64,000 nucleotides of DNA from Campylobacter lari. GTDB taxonomy: Bacteria; Campylobacterota; Campylobacteria; Campylobacterales; Campylobacteraceae. Location: NCBI RefSeq assembly GCF_900638335.1, contig NZ_LR134508.1, forward strand, positions 1 to 64,000. Reading direction: 5' to 3'. Positions within the stretch are counted from its first letter, which is position 1. Every line of letters begins with the position of its first letter. Below, piece by piece: positions 35,115 through 44,071 of the stretch. The notes under the pieces were generated by a model. The model was not told where the DNA came from and did not search any database. It was given only the letters and a program-made list of their open reading frames with translations. The position numbers and the translations under genes were made by a program.

Positions 35115-36926
35115 ATGACAAAAGATATAATTGCATATGCAAATAATGAAACTTTGATAGATACTCAAAGTTTTAATAATGACACAAATTTAACTCCGAT
35201 TTATTTTGATAACTCTAAAGAAAGCTTAGAAGTTATCCGCCACTCTTGTGCGCATTTAATGGCTCAAGCGATTAAAAGTTTATATCCAGAGGCTAAATTT
35301 TTCGTAGGGCCTGTGATAGAAGATGGGTTTTATTATGATTTTAGAGTTGATAGTAAGATTTCAGAAGAAGATTTAAATAAAATCGAAAAGAAAATGAAAG
35401 AACTAGCAGAAGCAAAGCTAGACATCACAAAATACGAACTCTCAAAGACTGAGGTTAAAGAAAAATTTGCTAATGATGATTTAAAACAAGAAGTTTTACT
35501 AAGAATCCCTGATGGAAAAGTAAGTATTTATAAGCAAGGCGAATTTGAAGATTTATGCCGTGGACCCCATGTGCCAAATACTAGATATTTAAGATTTTTC
35601 AAGCTTACTCGAGTAGCAGGAGCGTATTTAGGCGGTGATGAAAAAAGAGAAATGCTTACAAGAATTTATGGCACTGCTTTTGCAGATAAAGAAAGTTTAA
35701 ATGAATATCTAAAAATCATAGAAGAAGCTAAAAAAAGAGATCATAGAAAACTTGGCAATGAAATGAAACTTTTTGCCTTTGATGATGAAATAGGTGGTGG
35801 GCTTCCTATATGGCTTAGCAATGGTGCAAAATTAAGAAGTAAATTAGAGCATTTATTATATAAAGCACATAGATTAAGAGGCTACGAACCTGTACGTGGA
35901 CCTGAGCTTTTAAAAGCTGATGCGTGGAAAATTAGTGGGCATTATGCAAACTATAAAGAAAATATGTATTTTACGCAAATTGATGAGCAAGAATACGGCA
36001 TTAAGCCGATGAATTGTGTAGGACATATTAAAATTTATCAAAGTGATGTTAGAAGTTATCGTGATTTACCTTTGAAATTTTTTGAATACGGCGTGGTACA
36101 CCGCCATGAAAAAAGTGGAGTTTTACACGGGCTTTTTAGGGTAAGAGAATTTACTCAAGATGACGCGCATATTTTTTGTATGCCAAGTCAGATAAAAGAA
36201 CAAGTTTTAGAAATTTTAAGCTTTGTTGATACTTTGATGAAGGCTTTTGAGTTTGATTATGAAATGGAAATTTCAACACGCCCAGCAAAAGCAATAGGTG
36301 ATGATGAAATTTGGGATATAGCTACAAAGGCTTTAAAAGAAGCTTTAGATGAACAAGGTTTAAAATATGGCATTGATGAGGGCGGTGGAGCTTTCTATGG
36401 TCCAAAAATCGACATCAAAATCACTGATGCGCTAAAAAGAAAATGGCAGTGTGGAACTATACAAGTAGATTTTAACTTGCCAAGTCGTTTCAAACTTGAA
36501 TACACAGACGCAGATAATGAGAAAAAACAACCTGTAATGCTTCACCGTGCTATTTTGGGTTCTTTTGAGAGATTTATAGGAATTTTAGTAGAGCATTGTG
36601 CGGGTGAATTGCCGTTTTTCATAGCACCAACTCAAGTAGCTATAGTGCCTATTTCACAAAATCATCACGAGTATGCAAAAGGAATAGCAAGAAAACTTTT
36701 AGAACTTGGTATTGATAGTGAAGTGTATAATAAAAATGAAAGCTTAAATAAAAAAATCCGCACTGCTGAAAAAGCACATGTGCCTATGATACTTGTTTTA
36801 GGTGATGAAGAAGTAGCAAATCAAAGTGTGGCTTTAAGAGATAGAAGAGCAAAAGAACAAAAAACAATGACTTTAGATGAGTTTATAACCCTAACAAAGG
36901 AGAAATTAAGTGAGGTACGCTTTTGA
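35115..36926 (+). CDS. thrS: threonyl-tRNA synthetase
   Basis: Charges tRNA-Thr. The 603 residues contain the editing domain ([10 protein letters not shown] with the HxxxH zinc-like motif), class II motif 1-3 regions ([10 protein letters not shown] with the catalytic zinc Cys; [15 protein letters not shown]) and the anticodon-binding domain ([11 protein letters not shown]). ATG 35115 is chosen over an upstream GTG because AAGGGT lies 4-5 nt before it. infC follows with a 4-nt overlap. Confidence 0.96.
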   Translation: MTKDIIAYANNETLIDTQSFNNDTNLTPIYFDNSKESLEVIRHSCAHLMAQAIKSLYPEAKFFVGPVIEDGFYYDFRVDSKISEEDLNKIEKKMKELAEAKLDITKYELSKTEVKEKFANDDLKQEVLLRIPDGKVSIYKQGEFEDLCRGPHVPNTRYLRFFKLTRVAGAYLGGDEKREMLTRIYGTAFADKESLNEYLKIIEEAKKRDHRKLGNEMKLFAFDDEIGGGLPIWLSNGAKLRSKLEHLLYKAHRLRGYEPVRGPELLKADAWKISGHYANYKENMYFTQIDEQEYGIKPMNCVGHIKIYQSDVRSYRDLPLKFFEYGVVHRHEKSGVLHGLFRVREFTQDDAHIFCMPSQIKEQVLEILSFVDTLMKAFEFDYEMEISTRPAKAIGDDEIWDIATKALKEALDEQGLKYGIDEGGGAFYGPKIDIKITDALKRKWQCGTIQVDFNLPSRFKLEYTDADNEKKQPVMLHRAILGSFERFIGILVEHCAGELPFFIAPTQVAIVPISQNHHEYAKGIARKLLELGIDSEVYNKNESLNKKIRTAEKAHVPMILVLGDEEVANQSVALRDRRAKEQKTMTLDEFITLTKEKLSEVRF

Positions 36927-37444
36927 GTAAAGAAAAAGAAGTATTGCTAAATGAAGAAATTCAAGCAGATGAAATCAGATGTATAGGTGATGATGGCAAG
37001 GTTTATGGTATTATTAGTAGTGATGAAGCACTAGATATAGCAAATAGACTAGGACTTGATTTGGTGATGATAGCTCCCGAAGCCAAGCCACCTGTATGCA
37101 AGATAATGGACTATGGAAAATTCCGTTATCAGCAAGAAAAGAAGCAAAAAGAAGCGAAGAAAAAGCAAAAAGTTATTGATATAAAAGAAATCAAACTTTC
37201 TGTGAAAATTGCTCAAAATGATATTAATTATAAAGTCAAACATGCAAGTGAGTTTTTAGAGCAAGGCAAGCATGTAAAATTTAGAGTGTTTTTAAAAGGT
37301 CGTGAGATAGGCTCTCCTGAAGCAGGGATAGTTTTGCTTGAAAAAATTTGGCAAATGGTTGAAGATATAGCAGATAGAGATAAAGAGCCTTTGCTTGAAG
37401 GACGCTATGTAAATATGCTAGTAACTCCTAAAAAGAAAAAATAG
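36923..37444 (+). CDS. infC: translation initiation factor IF-3
   Basis: Prevents premature 50S joining and proofreads start-codon choice. The 173 residues show the family blocks [39 protein letters not shown] and [17 protein letters not shown]. It starts at TTG; rare start codons are typical of infC because IF-3 represses its own translation through them. In many bacteria infC leads an operon with rpmI-rplT; here those genes are about 6.4 kb away. Confidence 0.97.
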   Translation: MSKEKEVLLNEEIQADEIRCIGDDGKVYGIISSDEALDIANRLGLDLVMIAPEAKPPVCKIMDYGKFRYQQEKKQKEAKKKQKVIDIKEIKLSVKIAQNDINYKVKHASEFLEQGKHVKFRVFLKGREIGSPEAGIVLLEKIWQMVEDIADRDKEPLLEGRYVNMLVTPKKKK

Positions 37445-37446
37445 TC

Positions 37447-37466
37447 ACAAGCCTTTTAAGGCTTGT
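37447..37466 (+). terminator. terminator after infC
   Basis: A 7-bp GC-containing stem (ACAAGCC with GGCTTGT), 6-nt loop, followed by ATTTTAAA. It lies immediately after the infC stop and separates thrS-infC from the methyltransferase gene. Confidence 0.75.
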
Positions 37467-37477
37467 ATTTTAAACTT

Positions 37478-38569
37478 ATGCTAGAAGAAAATCCGCAATT
37501 TTTAAAAGAACAAATCATAACTTATCTTGGCAATAAAAGATCCTTGCTTGAGTTTTTAAATCAAGGCTTTAAATTTGCACAAAATGAGCTTAAAAAAGAC
37601 AAATTTAGTTTTTGTGATGTATTTAGTGGCTCTGGGGTAGTTTCGCGTTTTGTGAGGCCTTATGCGAGTTTTATCATGGCGAATGATTTGGAAGATTATT
37701 CTAAAATCATCAATGAGTGTTATTTAAGCAATCAAAATGCACAATTTTTACAAGAATTACAAAAATATTATGATTTTTTAATTTCTGATTTAAAACTTAA
37801 AAAAGGCTTTATAAGTAAGCTTTATGCGCCAAATGATGATGAATATATCCAAAAGAATGAAAGAGTTTTCTACACGCTTAAAAATGCTATGTATTTAGAT
37901 TCTATGCGAGAAAAAATTTCAAGCCTGCCAAGTAATATACAAAAATACTTCATCGCGCCGCTTATCTATGAAGCAAGTGTGCATGCGAATACAAGTGGGG
38001 TTTTTAAAGGTTTTTATAAAGATAAAAATGGAGTGGGAAAATTTGGAGGAAATGGAGCAAATGCGCTTAGTCGTATAAAGGGTGATATAGCTTTAAAAAT
38101 GCCTGTTTTTTCAAATTTTATTTGTAAGTATGAGGTTTTTCAAAAAGATGCAAATGTTTTAGCTAAAGAGCTTGATAGCTTTGATGTGGCGTATTTAGAT
38201 CCACCTTATAATCAGCACCCTTATGGATCAAATTATTTTATGTTAAATTTAATCGCTAATTATAAAAAGCCAAAGGAAATTTCAAAGGTTTCTGGTATAC
38301 CAAAAGACTGGAACCGCAGTGCTTTTAACAAAGAAAAAAAAGCCGAAGATGCTTTGTTTGATTTGATAAATGATTTAAAAGCTAAGATTGTGTTGCTTTC
38401 TTATAATTGTGAGGGTTTTGTAAAAAAAGAAAATTTCACAAAAAGACTTCAAAATCTTGGAGAATGCTTTGTGCTTGAGCAAAAGTATAATGCCTTTAGA
38501 GCTAGTAGAAACCTTTCTAAACGCTCTATGCATATACAAGAACAACTCTATGTATTAAAAAAACGCTAA
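37478..38569 (+). CDS. ctsM: orphan adenine-specific DNA methyltransferase, CtsM-like
   Basis: A 363-residue N6-adenine methyltransferase with YLGNKRSLL (cofactor side), CDVFSGSGVVSRFV (SAM motif I) and VAYLDPPYNQHPYGSNYF (catalytic DPPY). No nuclease gene accompanies it. Position directly after thrS-infC is that of Cj0208, whose product CtsM methylates RAATTY and marks DNA as acceptable for natural transformation; I infer the same role. The ATG 37478 start is chosen because the earlier TTG (37463) lies in the terminator stem. No strong ribosome site. Confidence 0.85.
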   Translation: MLEENPQFLKEQIITYLGNKRSLLEFLNQGFKFAQNELKKDKFSFCDVFSGSGVVSRFVRPYASFIMANDLEDYSKIINECYLSNQNAQFLQELQKYYDFLISDLKLKKGFISKLYAPNDDEYIQKNERVFYTLKNAMYLDSMREKISSLPSNIQKYFIAPLIYEASVHANTSGVFKGFYKDKNGVGKFGGNGANALSRIKGDIALKMPVFSNFICKYEVFQKDANVLAKELDSFDVAYLDPPYNQHPYGSNYFMLNLIANYKKPKEISKVSGIPKDWNRSAFNKEKKAEDALFDLINDLKAKIVLLSYNCEGFVKKENFTKRLQNLGECFVLEQKYNAFRASRNLSKRSMHIQEQLYVLKKR

Positions 38570-39432
38570 TCTTGCATGTATGCGTTTAATTGCTCAAAAA
38601 GCTTTTCTTTTAAAGCAATAGGTTTGTTTATTTTAATATATGGTATCCAATATCTTATCAAATTTAAAAGCTCATCATCATAAGTATAAAATGCCTTGAT
38701 ATAAATGAAATTCTCATCCTCATTTATAAATTCGTATTTAGCAAGGGCATTTTTTCTTAAGAAATATTCTTTAGCTTTTTTATCAAGTTTTAAAATAGCT
38801 TCTTTGTTTTCTTTGCTAATCCAGTTACTTTGATCTTTTTGAATTTGTTTTAAAAACTTTTCTTTCGGGGTAAAAATTTCTTTCTTTTCTACTCTTAGTT
38901 GTGTGATTTTAGAAAAAGTAAAGGTTTTTAAAGTATCGTTTTCATCTGCTAAAAGATACCATATGTGGTCAATATTAATGAGTTTGTATGGATTTGCTTT
39001 TCTGTATTTTTCTTTGTAGTAAAAGCTAATGGGATATTTTGCTATGATAGCTGCGCTTAGTTCTTCAAAAACTTCTCTATTAAGTGTTTCATAGCTTTGG
39101 GTTTTGACTAAAAAAGCTTTATTGATTTTTTCATTAAGCAAGTCGTTTAAAAACTCTTTATCTAAACTAGGATAAAGCCTACCTATACCGCTTAAAATAG
39201 CAAAATTTTGTATATCTTTAAAGCTTAATTTTCCTAAAACATAGCCTTCTAAAAAGTATTTTCCATTTTCTTTTTTTATAGGGATAAAAGCAAGGCGTTC
39301 GTGCAAGTCTCTTTGTATGGTGCGAATACTGACATTAAATTCTTGTGCAAGCTCTTCTAAGCTAAAACGCTCGCCATTGTTTAAACACTGCAGTATAGAA
39401 ACTAAACGCGTAGAAAGCTTGTCTTTTTCCAT
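38566..39432 (-). CDS. WYL-domain transcriptional regulator
   Basis: A 288-residue regulator. An N-terminal HTH (SLEELAQEFNVSIRTIQRDL, about 24-43) is followed by a WYL ligand-sensing domain (IDHIWYLLADE, WYL at 158-160) and a C-terminal WCX-type extension. WYL proteins bind oligonucleotides or nucleotides and commonly control DNA-damage or anti-phage loci. ATG 39432 follows AGG by 6 nt. It lies 16 nt after the previous minus-strand gene, so it is probably the last gene of the six-gene operon starting at 43419. Overlaps ctsM tail-to-tail by 4 nt. Confidence 0.85.
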   Translation of the reverse strand: MEKDKLSTRLVSILQCLNNGERFSLEELAQEFNVSIRTIQRDLHERLAFIPIKKENGKYFLEGYVLGKLSFKDIQNFAILSGIGRLYPSLDKEFLNDLLNEKINKAFLVKTQSYETLNREVFEELSAAIIAKYPISFYYKEKYRKANPYKLINIDHIWYLLADENDTLKTFTFSKITQLRVEKKEIFTPKEKFLKQIQKDQSNWISKENKEAILKLDKKAKEYFLRKNALAKYEFINEDENFIYIKAFYTYDDELLNLIRYWIPYIKINKPIALKEKLFEQLNAYMQD

Positions 39433-39448
39433 ATACAACCTTTTTTGT

Positions 39449-39754
39449 TTATTTTAGCAAATCTTTGATGTTTTGTTTGATTGTTTTTGGATCATTTTCA
39501 TAGGTAGTTAAAAGTTCTTGAATAAGCTTTAAAAAATCATCAAAATCATCAGGGTTTTCTTTTTTAAATTTAAGCACTCTATCTAGGATGATAAAAGCAG
39601 CTTCGGTTTTATCATTTTCTTTTTCATAAAGCTCTTTTAGCTCTAAAGCAAACTTAGTGTAAGTATAAGCTTGCTTTGGCTTTGAGATGATATCAAAGAT
39701 GTTTGATTTATAGCTAAAAAGCAATGAAAAAAGTTGAGGTAGTTTGTTTAGCAT
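39449..39754 (-). CDS. small helical protein, unknown
   Basis: A 101-residue, charged, probably all-helical protein (LPQLFSLLFSYKSNIFDIIS at the start; Lys/Glu-rich middle; repeated Asp-rich DDFDDFLK near residue 76). No motif I recognise. Its ATG overlaps the stop of the upstream cysteine-rich protein by 7 nt and the WYL gene follows, so it belongs to the same operon. Confidence 0.6.
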   Translation of the reverse strand: MLNKLPQLFSLLFSYKSNIFDIISKPKQAYTYTKFALELKELYEKENDKTEAAFIILDRVLKFKKENPDDFDDFLKLIQELLTTYENDPKTIKQNIKDLLK

Positions 39755-40149
39755 GGTTTTTTTCTATTAATAGAGGCGTCTTTATTTGTAAAAGGAATCT
39801 GTACCCAAGAATGTTGTATATCGCCCAAACGCTCTTTTCCGCATTGAGAGCATTTTTCTATTGTCTGACATCTTTCATTTTTTCTTACTTTTTCAAATTT
39901 GTGATATGTTTCAAATTCTCTGTACTGACAATAAATACATTCTTCATAACCTCTGCAAGAGTATGGATCTGTTATAACTCTTTCTGCAAGGTTGTGATTG
40001 TATTTACTGATATATTCATTACAGTCAGGGCATGTTTTTGAAAGATAGCATCGAGGTTTTTCTTCTTCATTGTTATAAGTTCCTCCGTGCCAACCAATTC
40101 CGTATTTTGCACTAATTGCTATAGATTTTAAAGTATCTAAAAATCCCAT
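39748..40149 (-). CDS. cysteine-rich, zinc-ribbon-like protein
   Basis: A 133-residue protein with paired cysteines KTCPDC (about 38-43), SCRGYEECIYC (about 64-74) and CSQCGKERLG (about 100-109), the spacing expected for one or two zinc ribbons. The N-terminus (MGFLDTLKSIAISAKYGIG) is amphipathic. No named family recognised. AAAGGAAAAA precedes the ATG, 9 nt after the large membrane protein gene. Confidence 0.65.
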   Translation of the reverse strand: MGFLDTLKSIAISAKYGIGWHGGTYNNEEEKPRCYLSKTCPDCNEYISKYNHNLAERVITDPYSCRGYEECIYCQYREFETYHKFEKVRKNERCQTIEKCSQCGKERLGDIQHSWVQIPFTNKDASINRKKPC

Positions 40150-40158
40150 TTTTTCCTT

Positions 40159-42069
40159 TTATATTTTTAAATTTTCATTGCTAAACATAAAATCATCAAA
40201 TTCTTTTCGTGTTTTAAATAAATCATCAACACCAAATTTTTCTGCAAGTTTTATAATAGATTGATTTGCTTGTGTATAGTTACTGTTATTTAAAGCGGTT
40301 TGTAATTCTTGAAAACTCATATTGTTAGTATTTTTTAAATCACACATATAATCATCTATGAAAATCTGCAAAGTTCCTTGGTTTTCTATCATTTTAGGCA
40401 TGATTTTATCAAAAACCATTTCAACTTCTTCTCTTCTTGCTTTAGCTAAATTCGCTTTAGCAAAAATTGCAACAAAGCTATTTATTGTTATTTCAACAGT
40501 TTTAGAAAATAAAACTACAGCTAATGAACAAATGAAAATGGATATTCCTATGGATAAAATTTGAGCTAATTGACTTCCACCTAATGCTTGACAAATTTGT
40601 TCTTCTAAGGCAATTGCAAATATAGTCATGATGGCTGAAAACAAAGATTTTAATATCACTTTTATAAGTTCACCAAAACTTTTAATTTTACCAGTTATAT
40701 AAGCATATATTGCATTCCATATAGATTTTAAACTACTTCTTAAATTTTTCCACAAAGCTTTTAAGTGCCCACCAATTCTTTTAAAATATTGCGAAGCAAT
40801 TCCAACAATAACATCTACAATACCATAGCTAGCTCCTCTTATAAAAGCATCTTTCCCGCTTTCAATTACTCTTGATAACAAACGCTTAAATCTTACTTCA
40901 AAATCCTCATGTTCTTTTTTTATAAATTCGCTTTTAAGTTCAGCTATAACACCACTTGCAAATGTACTAAGAACAACAACACCAGCATCACTAGCTCCAG
41001 TTTGAAAAACATTTATAGCAGCTTGTTTTGCTTGAATAATATATACTTCTTTTAAGGCCTTATCTTTGTCTGTATGGTTTGTAGGTTCGTTTTTCTTTAA
41101 ATGATTAAAAATCTCTTTCTTTGTCTCAAGTTCTTTTTTTAAAGACTCTTTTTCTTCTTCGGATGCTTTTTCTATAGTGCTTTCTAATTTTTCTATCTCT
41201 TTTTGTGCATTTTCGTATATTTTTTTATTGACTACAATATAATCTATTTCTCCATTTTTAATTTTATTAAAATCATCTTCATGTTTTTTGCTAAATATAT
41301 CATCACTTTTTTTGATAGTAATAGTTTTATCTTTGCTTTCTTCTTGTATATAGCCAGCTTTTTCTCTCTCATTGCCTTGAGTAAGAAAAGAAAATTTGCT
41401 TTTATATTCTTGAAGTTTTTTTTCTAAAGAAGCTTGTTTTTCTTCAGGGGCTTTTTCTATAGCACTTTCTAACTTTTCTATTTCTTTTTGCGCCCTTTCG
41501 TAAGTTTCTTTATCAGTTTTAACATAGTCTAAATTTCCATTTTTAATCGCTTCAAAATATTTATTATATTTTTTTCCAAATATACTATCATTAACAGCTT
41601 TTAATTGTTCTGTTTTAGCTATTTCACCTTTTTCGTTTAAAGTTACGGTATCTACTATAGTATGATTTGTTTTGGTTAAGTTGTCTAGATTGGCATTGTT
41701 TGTCAAATTTTTAATTTCTTCATCGCTATAATTTGCCAAAATTGTTTCTTTTTTGTATAGATCAACATTTTCTCCTTTGAAGACTTTGCTTATTTCGGCA
41801 AGCTCATCTGTTGTGAAGCTTCTATTTTTATTTTTATTATATGCATTGTTGATGTTTTCTTTACCAACTTCTAGTGTTTCCAAAAATTGACCAAAACCAT
41901 TTGGGTTGTTGCCATGTTGTTGCGTAGCTTTTTGCATATTTGTTGTAAGTTTTGCACTTTCCATATAGGCTTCATATGAGTTGACATTAAATATATTGAT
42001 GGGTAATCTTGCTAAACTTTGTGTCCCTAGTTCTTCTAGTAATTCATCAAACAATGATACGGTATTCAT
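40159..42069 (-). CDS. large coiled-coil membrane protein with internal tandem duplication
   Basis: A 636-residue protein of unknown function. Residues about 161-225 and 256-325 are a tandem duplication (SIFGKKYNKYFEAIKNGNLD against DIFSKKHEDDFNKIKNGEID, each followed by an AQKEIEKLES coiled coil). Residues 350-430 are an Ala/Gly-rich helical region, 440-470 basic and amphipathic, and about 471-535 hold two strong hydrophobic segments. The soluble C-terminus is short. No signal peptide. It could be an inner-membrane pore- or scaffold-forming protein; this is inference from shape only. Third gene of the operon. Confidence 0.7.
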   Translation of the reverse strand: MNTVSLFDELLEELGTQSLARLPINIFNVNSYEAYMESAKLTTNMQKATQQHGNNPNGFGQFLETLEVGKENINNAYNKNKNRSFTTDELAEISKVFKGENVDLYKKETILANYSDEEIKNLTNNANLDNLTKTNHTIVDTVTLNEKGEIAKTEQLKAVNDSIFGKKYNKYFEAIKNGNLDYVKTDKETYERAQKEIEKLESAIEKAPEEKQASLEKKLQEYKSKFSFLTQGNEREKAGYIQEESKDKTITIKKSDDIFSKKHEDDFNKIKNGEIDYIVVNKKIYENAQKEIEKLESTIEKASEEEKESLKKELETKKEIFNHLKKNEPTNHTDKDKALKEVYIIQAKQAAINVFQTGASDAGVVVLSTFASGVIAELKSEFIKKEHEDFEVRFKRLLSRVIESGKDAFIRGASYGIVDVIVGIASQYFKRIGGHLKALWKNLRSSLKSIWNAIYAYITGKIKSFGELIKVILKSLFSAIMTIFAIALEEQICQALGGSQLAQILSIGISIFICSLAVVLFSKTVEITINSFVAIFAKANLAKARREEVEMVFDKIMPKMIENQGTLQIFIDDYMCDLKNTNNMSFQELQTALNNSNYTQANQSIIKLAEKFGVDDLFKTRKEFDDFMFSNENLKI

Positions 42070-42110
42070 GATATCTTCCTTATTTTAAAAGCGGAAATTC
42101 CGCTTTTAAT

Positions 42111-43109
42111 TTAAATAGTTTGTATTTCTTTATTTAAATTTTGTGCTATTTGGACAGCTTTTTTAAATTCTTTATTTACTATTCCATCTTCGGTCAGTAC
42201 ATTTACTTTACAGATACCACTAATTGCTTTTACTAAATTGACAATAAATTGAGTATATGTTTTTTCATCATCAGTAAATTTAGAATAATCATTTTCTCTT
42301 ATAATCATTAATTTAAAAGTTTGTAATTCTTTAATTAAAATTTCATCTAAATTTTGTATAGCTATAAGAGATTCATTTGCAATAGAACCGATTGCTGTTG
42401 TTGCAATTCTTGCAGTATCCATTTCACTTGCTGCTGCTTTTGCTTTATGTAGGTTACTTTTTGCTTCGTCCAAAGCTTGCTCTCCAACTTTAGAATATAA
42501 AAATCCTCCAACTGCTAAAACAGGTGCAGCTACTATACCACCTAAAACAGCCATTCCACCAGCCATTCCAAATCCACCTGCAGCTAGGCTACCTCCTCCA
42601 AGCCATGCTAAAGTAGCATTAGTAGCTGCTGCGCCACTTAGTGTAGAAATCAAAGTTCCAGTAGAAGCGCTTGCAAGTAATCCAACACTACCATAAGCTC
42701 CAAGACCAGCTAAAGCCCCAGCACCAAGAGATGCTATCCCACCCGTAGCTAATTTTGTAAAGTCAATTACACTTTCTTTGGTAAATTCTATAAATTCATT
42801 AATATTAAATTTTAAATCATCTTTAGAAAAATCACTACTTTCTACATTTTTAAGTTTAGAAAAAATATCAATAAACTCTTTGAGAGAATTTTGATGAATA
42901 TGTAGCTTTGCATGCCCTAAATTTTCCAAAGCTTGTTCAGCATTTTTTCTAGCTACATCTAAATTTTCTTTTGCATAATCAAAAATTGCCTTGGCATCAT
43001 TATCTAACTCTTCTGCTGCGCATTTATCTTGATAACCATCGTATGCTTTTTTAGCACCAAATACACCTGCTGCTAAAGCTAATCCGCCTAAAATAAATGG
43101 AACTGCCAT
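42111..43109 (-). CDS. glycine-rich membrane protein of unknown function
   Basis: A 332-residue protein. It opens with a hydrophobic segment (MAVPFILGGLALAAGVFGAK), continues with a coiled coil (about 35-115), a long Gly/Ala-rich hydrophobic core (about 118-206, glycine-zipper-like GAGALAGLGAYGS), and ends in helices. This pattern suggests membrane insertion and oligomerisation. I do not recognise a named family. It starts 1 nt after the YkgJ-like gene with AGGAG upstream; second gene of the phase-variable operon. Confidence 0.7.
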   Translation of the reverse strand: MAVPFILGGLALAAGVFGAKKAYDGYQDKCAAEELDNDAKAIFDYAKENLDVARKNAEQALENLGHAKLHIHQNSLKEFIDIFSKLKNVESSDFSKDDLKFNINEFIEFTKESVIDFTKLATGGIASLGAGALAGLGAYGSVGLLASASTGTLISTLSGAAATNATLAWLGGGSLAAGGFGMAGGMAVLGGIVAAPVLAVGGFLYSKVGEQALDEAKSNLHKAKAAASEMDTARIATTAIGSIANESLIAIQNLDEILIKELQTFKLMIIRENDYSKFTDDEKTYTQFIVNLVKAISGICKVNVLTEDGIVNKEFKKAVQIAQNLNKEIQTI

Positions 43110-43110
43110 T

Positions 43111-43419
43111 TTAAATCTCCTTTGTTATTAAATTTATTTTGTATTTTTTATCTAGTTTCAATTTATCTTGCAATAAATTACATATTTTTATATTTTCGTT
43201 ATAAAAATCCTTTTTACTCATAGTGGCTTTAAAATATTTATTGTAAAAATCTTCCACTCTGCATACCAAGGGTCTTTCGTTGTAAATTTTACAAGAATTA
43301 TCTTCTTGTAAATTAATGCAAACACCATTTATATTAAAGTGTTTCAACTCTTCAATGCCATTAATATTTTTACAACATGCCCCACATGAAGTGCAAGGAA
43401 AATTATGTTTTAATATTAT
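43111..43419 (-). CDS. YkgJ-type cysteine cluster protein, no standard start codon
   Basis: Metal- or cluster-binding small protein. The frame encodes PCTSCGACC, then DNSCKIYNERPLVCRV, the conserved cysteines of the YkgJ family. The frame is open back to a TAA at 43422-43420; between that stop and the first cysteines the only codons after the strong AGGAGGG site (43430-43424) are ATA, ATA, TTA. ATA at 43416, 7 nt from the site, is the best-placed initiation codon, giving about 101 residues. The first standard start (TTG 43347) would remove CTSCGACC. Boundaries are therefore uncertain. First gene of the operon. Confidence 0.7.
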   Translation of the reverse strand: MILKHNFPCTSCGACCKNINGIEELKHFNINGVCINLQEDNSCKIYNERPLVCRVEDFYNKYFKATMSKKDFYNENIKICNLLQDKLKLDKKYKINLITKEI

Positions 43420-43448
43420 TTAACCCTCCTTATTATTTTTTTATGCTA

Positions 43449-43480
43449 ATTATATCAATACCCCCCCCCCGTATTGTCAA
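43449..43480 (-). promoter_or_regulatory. consensus promoter with a G10 tract in the spacer
   Basis: Read on the minus strand: TTGACA (43480-43475), then a 20-nt spacer made of ATAC, ten G and TATTGA, then TATAAT (43454-43449). Both hexamers are perfect consensus, which is rare in Campylobacter. Transcription would start near 43441, about 22 nt before the YkgJ-like gene and just ahead of its AGGAGGG site. Spacing of 20 nt is unfavourable; 7 or 8 G would give 17-18. This geometry is that of phase-variable promoters such as Neisseria porA. Confidence 0.75.
43461..43470. repeat. homopolymeric C10 (G10 on the minus strand)
   Basis: Ten consecutive C, flanked by CAATA on one side and GTATTG on the other, so the tract also sits between short inverted repeats (CAATAC/GTATTG). 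Runs of 8 or more G/C are the hallmark of slipped-strand phase variation in Campylobacter. It lies in the spacer of the promoter above, not in a gene. Confidence 0.9.
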
Positions 43481-43488
43481 GGTTTTGT

Positions 43489-43710
43489 TTAGTATTGTTT
43501 GCTTTTAATTATCCTTGCAAGTACTACTACGCCTGCTAAAATTAGCACATAAGAAACCACTACATTTATAAGTCCGTATTTTTCTATTAAAAATAAACTT
43601 GGTAATATAACGCACCACACTACAAATATAAATAAAGCCCAAAAGGCTCCACAGACAATAGCCCATATAGCAGTAGCTATCATAGCTATAACACCGACTA
43701 TTATTGCCAT
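43489..43710 (-). CDS. small membrane protein, 73 residues
   Basis: Two to three hydrophobic helices (MAIIVGVIAMIATAIWAIVC; FALL-type segment about 24-40; about 47-66) and a basic tail RIIKSKQY. AAAGGAG lies 4-5 nt before the ATG, which supports it being real. It ends only 8 nt before the -35 of the phase-variable promoter. Function unknown. Confidence 0.6.
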   Translation of the reverse strand: MAIIVGVIAMIATAIWAIVCGAFWALFIFVVWCVILPSLFLIEKYGLINVVVSYVLILAGVVVLARIIKSKQY

Positions 43711-43859
43711 TTGACTCCTTTATTGGATTTTATAAAATTAATAAAATCATATTAAACCTTTGTGACAGGTTGTGTCATATAAAAATTTAATTTTTCTAAA
43801 GCATAGTTGTAGTAAAATAATAGCTTTCTTTTATGAAAAAATTGATCCAAAGGATACAC

Positions 43860-44051
43860 ATGCCAAAAATGAAAAGCGTTAAAAGTGCTGTTAAACGCTT
43901 CAAAGTAGGTAAAAATAAAATCAAAAGAGGCGCTGCTTATAGAAGCCACATTTTGACTAAAAAACCTGCTAAAAGAATGCGCGATCTTCGCACTTCTAAG
44001 TATGTTCACTCAACCAATGTTAAAGCGGTTGAAAAAATGTTAGGAATTTAA
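43860..44051 (+). CDS. rpmI: 50S ribosomal protein L35
   Basis: 63 residues with the family start [15 protein letters not shown] and [15 protein letters not shown] 43860 is chosen (AAAGGATACAC upstream); an in-frame ATG nine codons earlier adds residues not found in L35. Operon with rplT. Confidence 0.97.
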   Translation: MPKMKSVKSAVKRFKVGKNKIKRGAAYRSHILTKKPAKRMRDLRTSKYVHSTNVKAVEKMLGI

Positions 44052-44071
44052 GCTCGCTTAAATTTAGTTTT

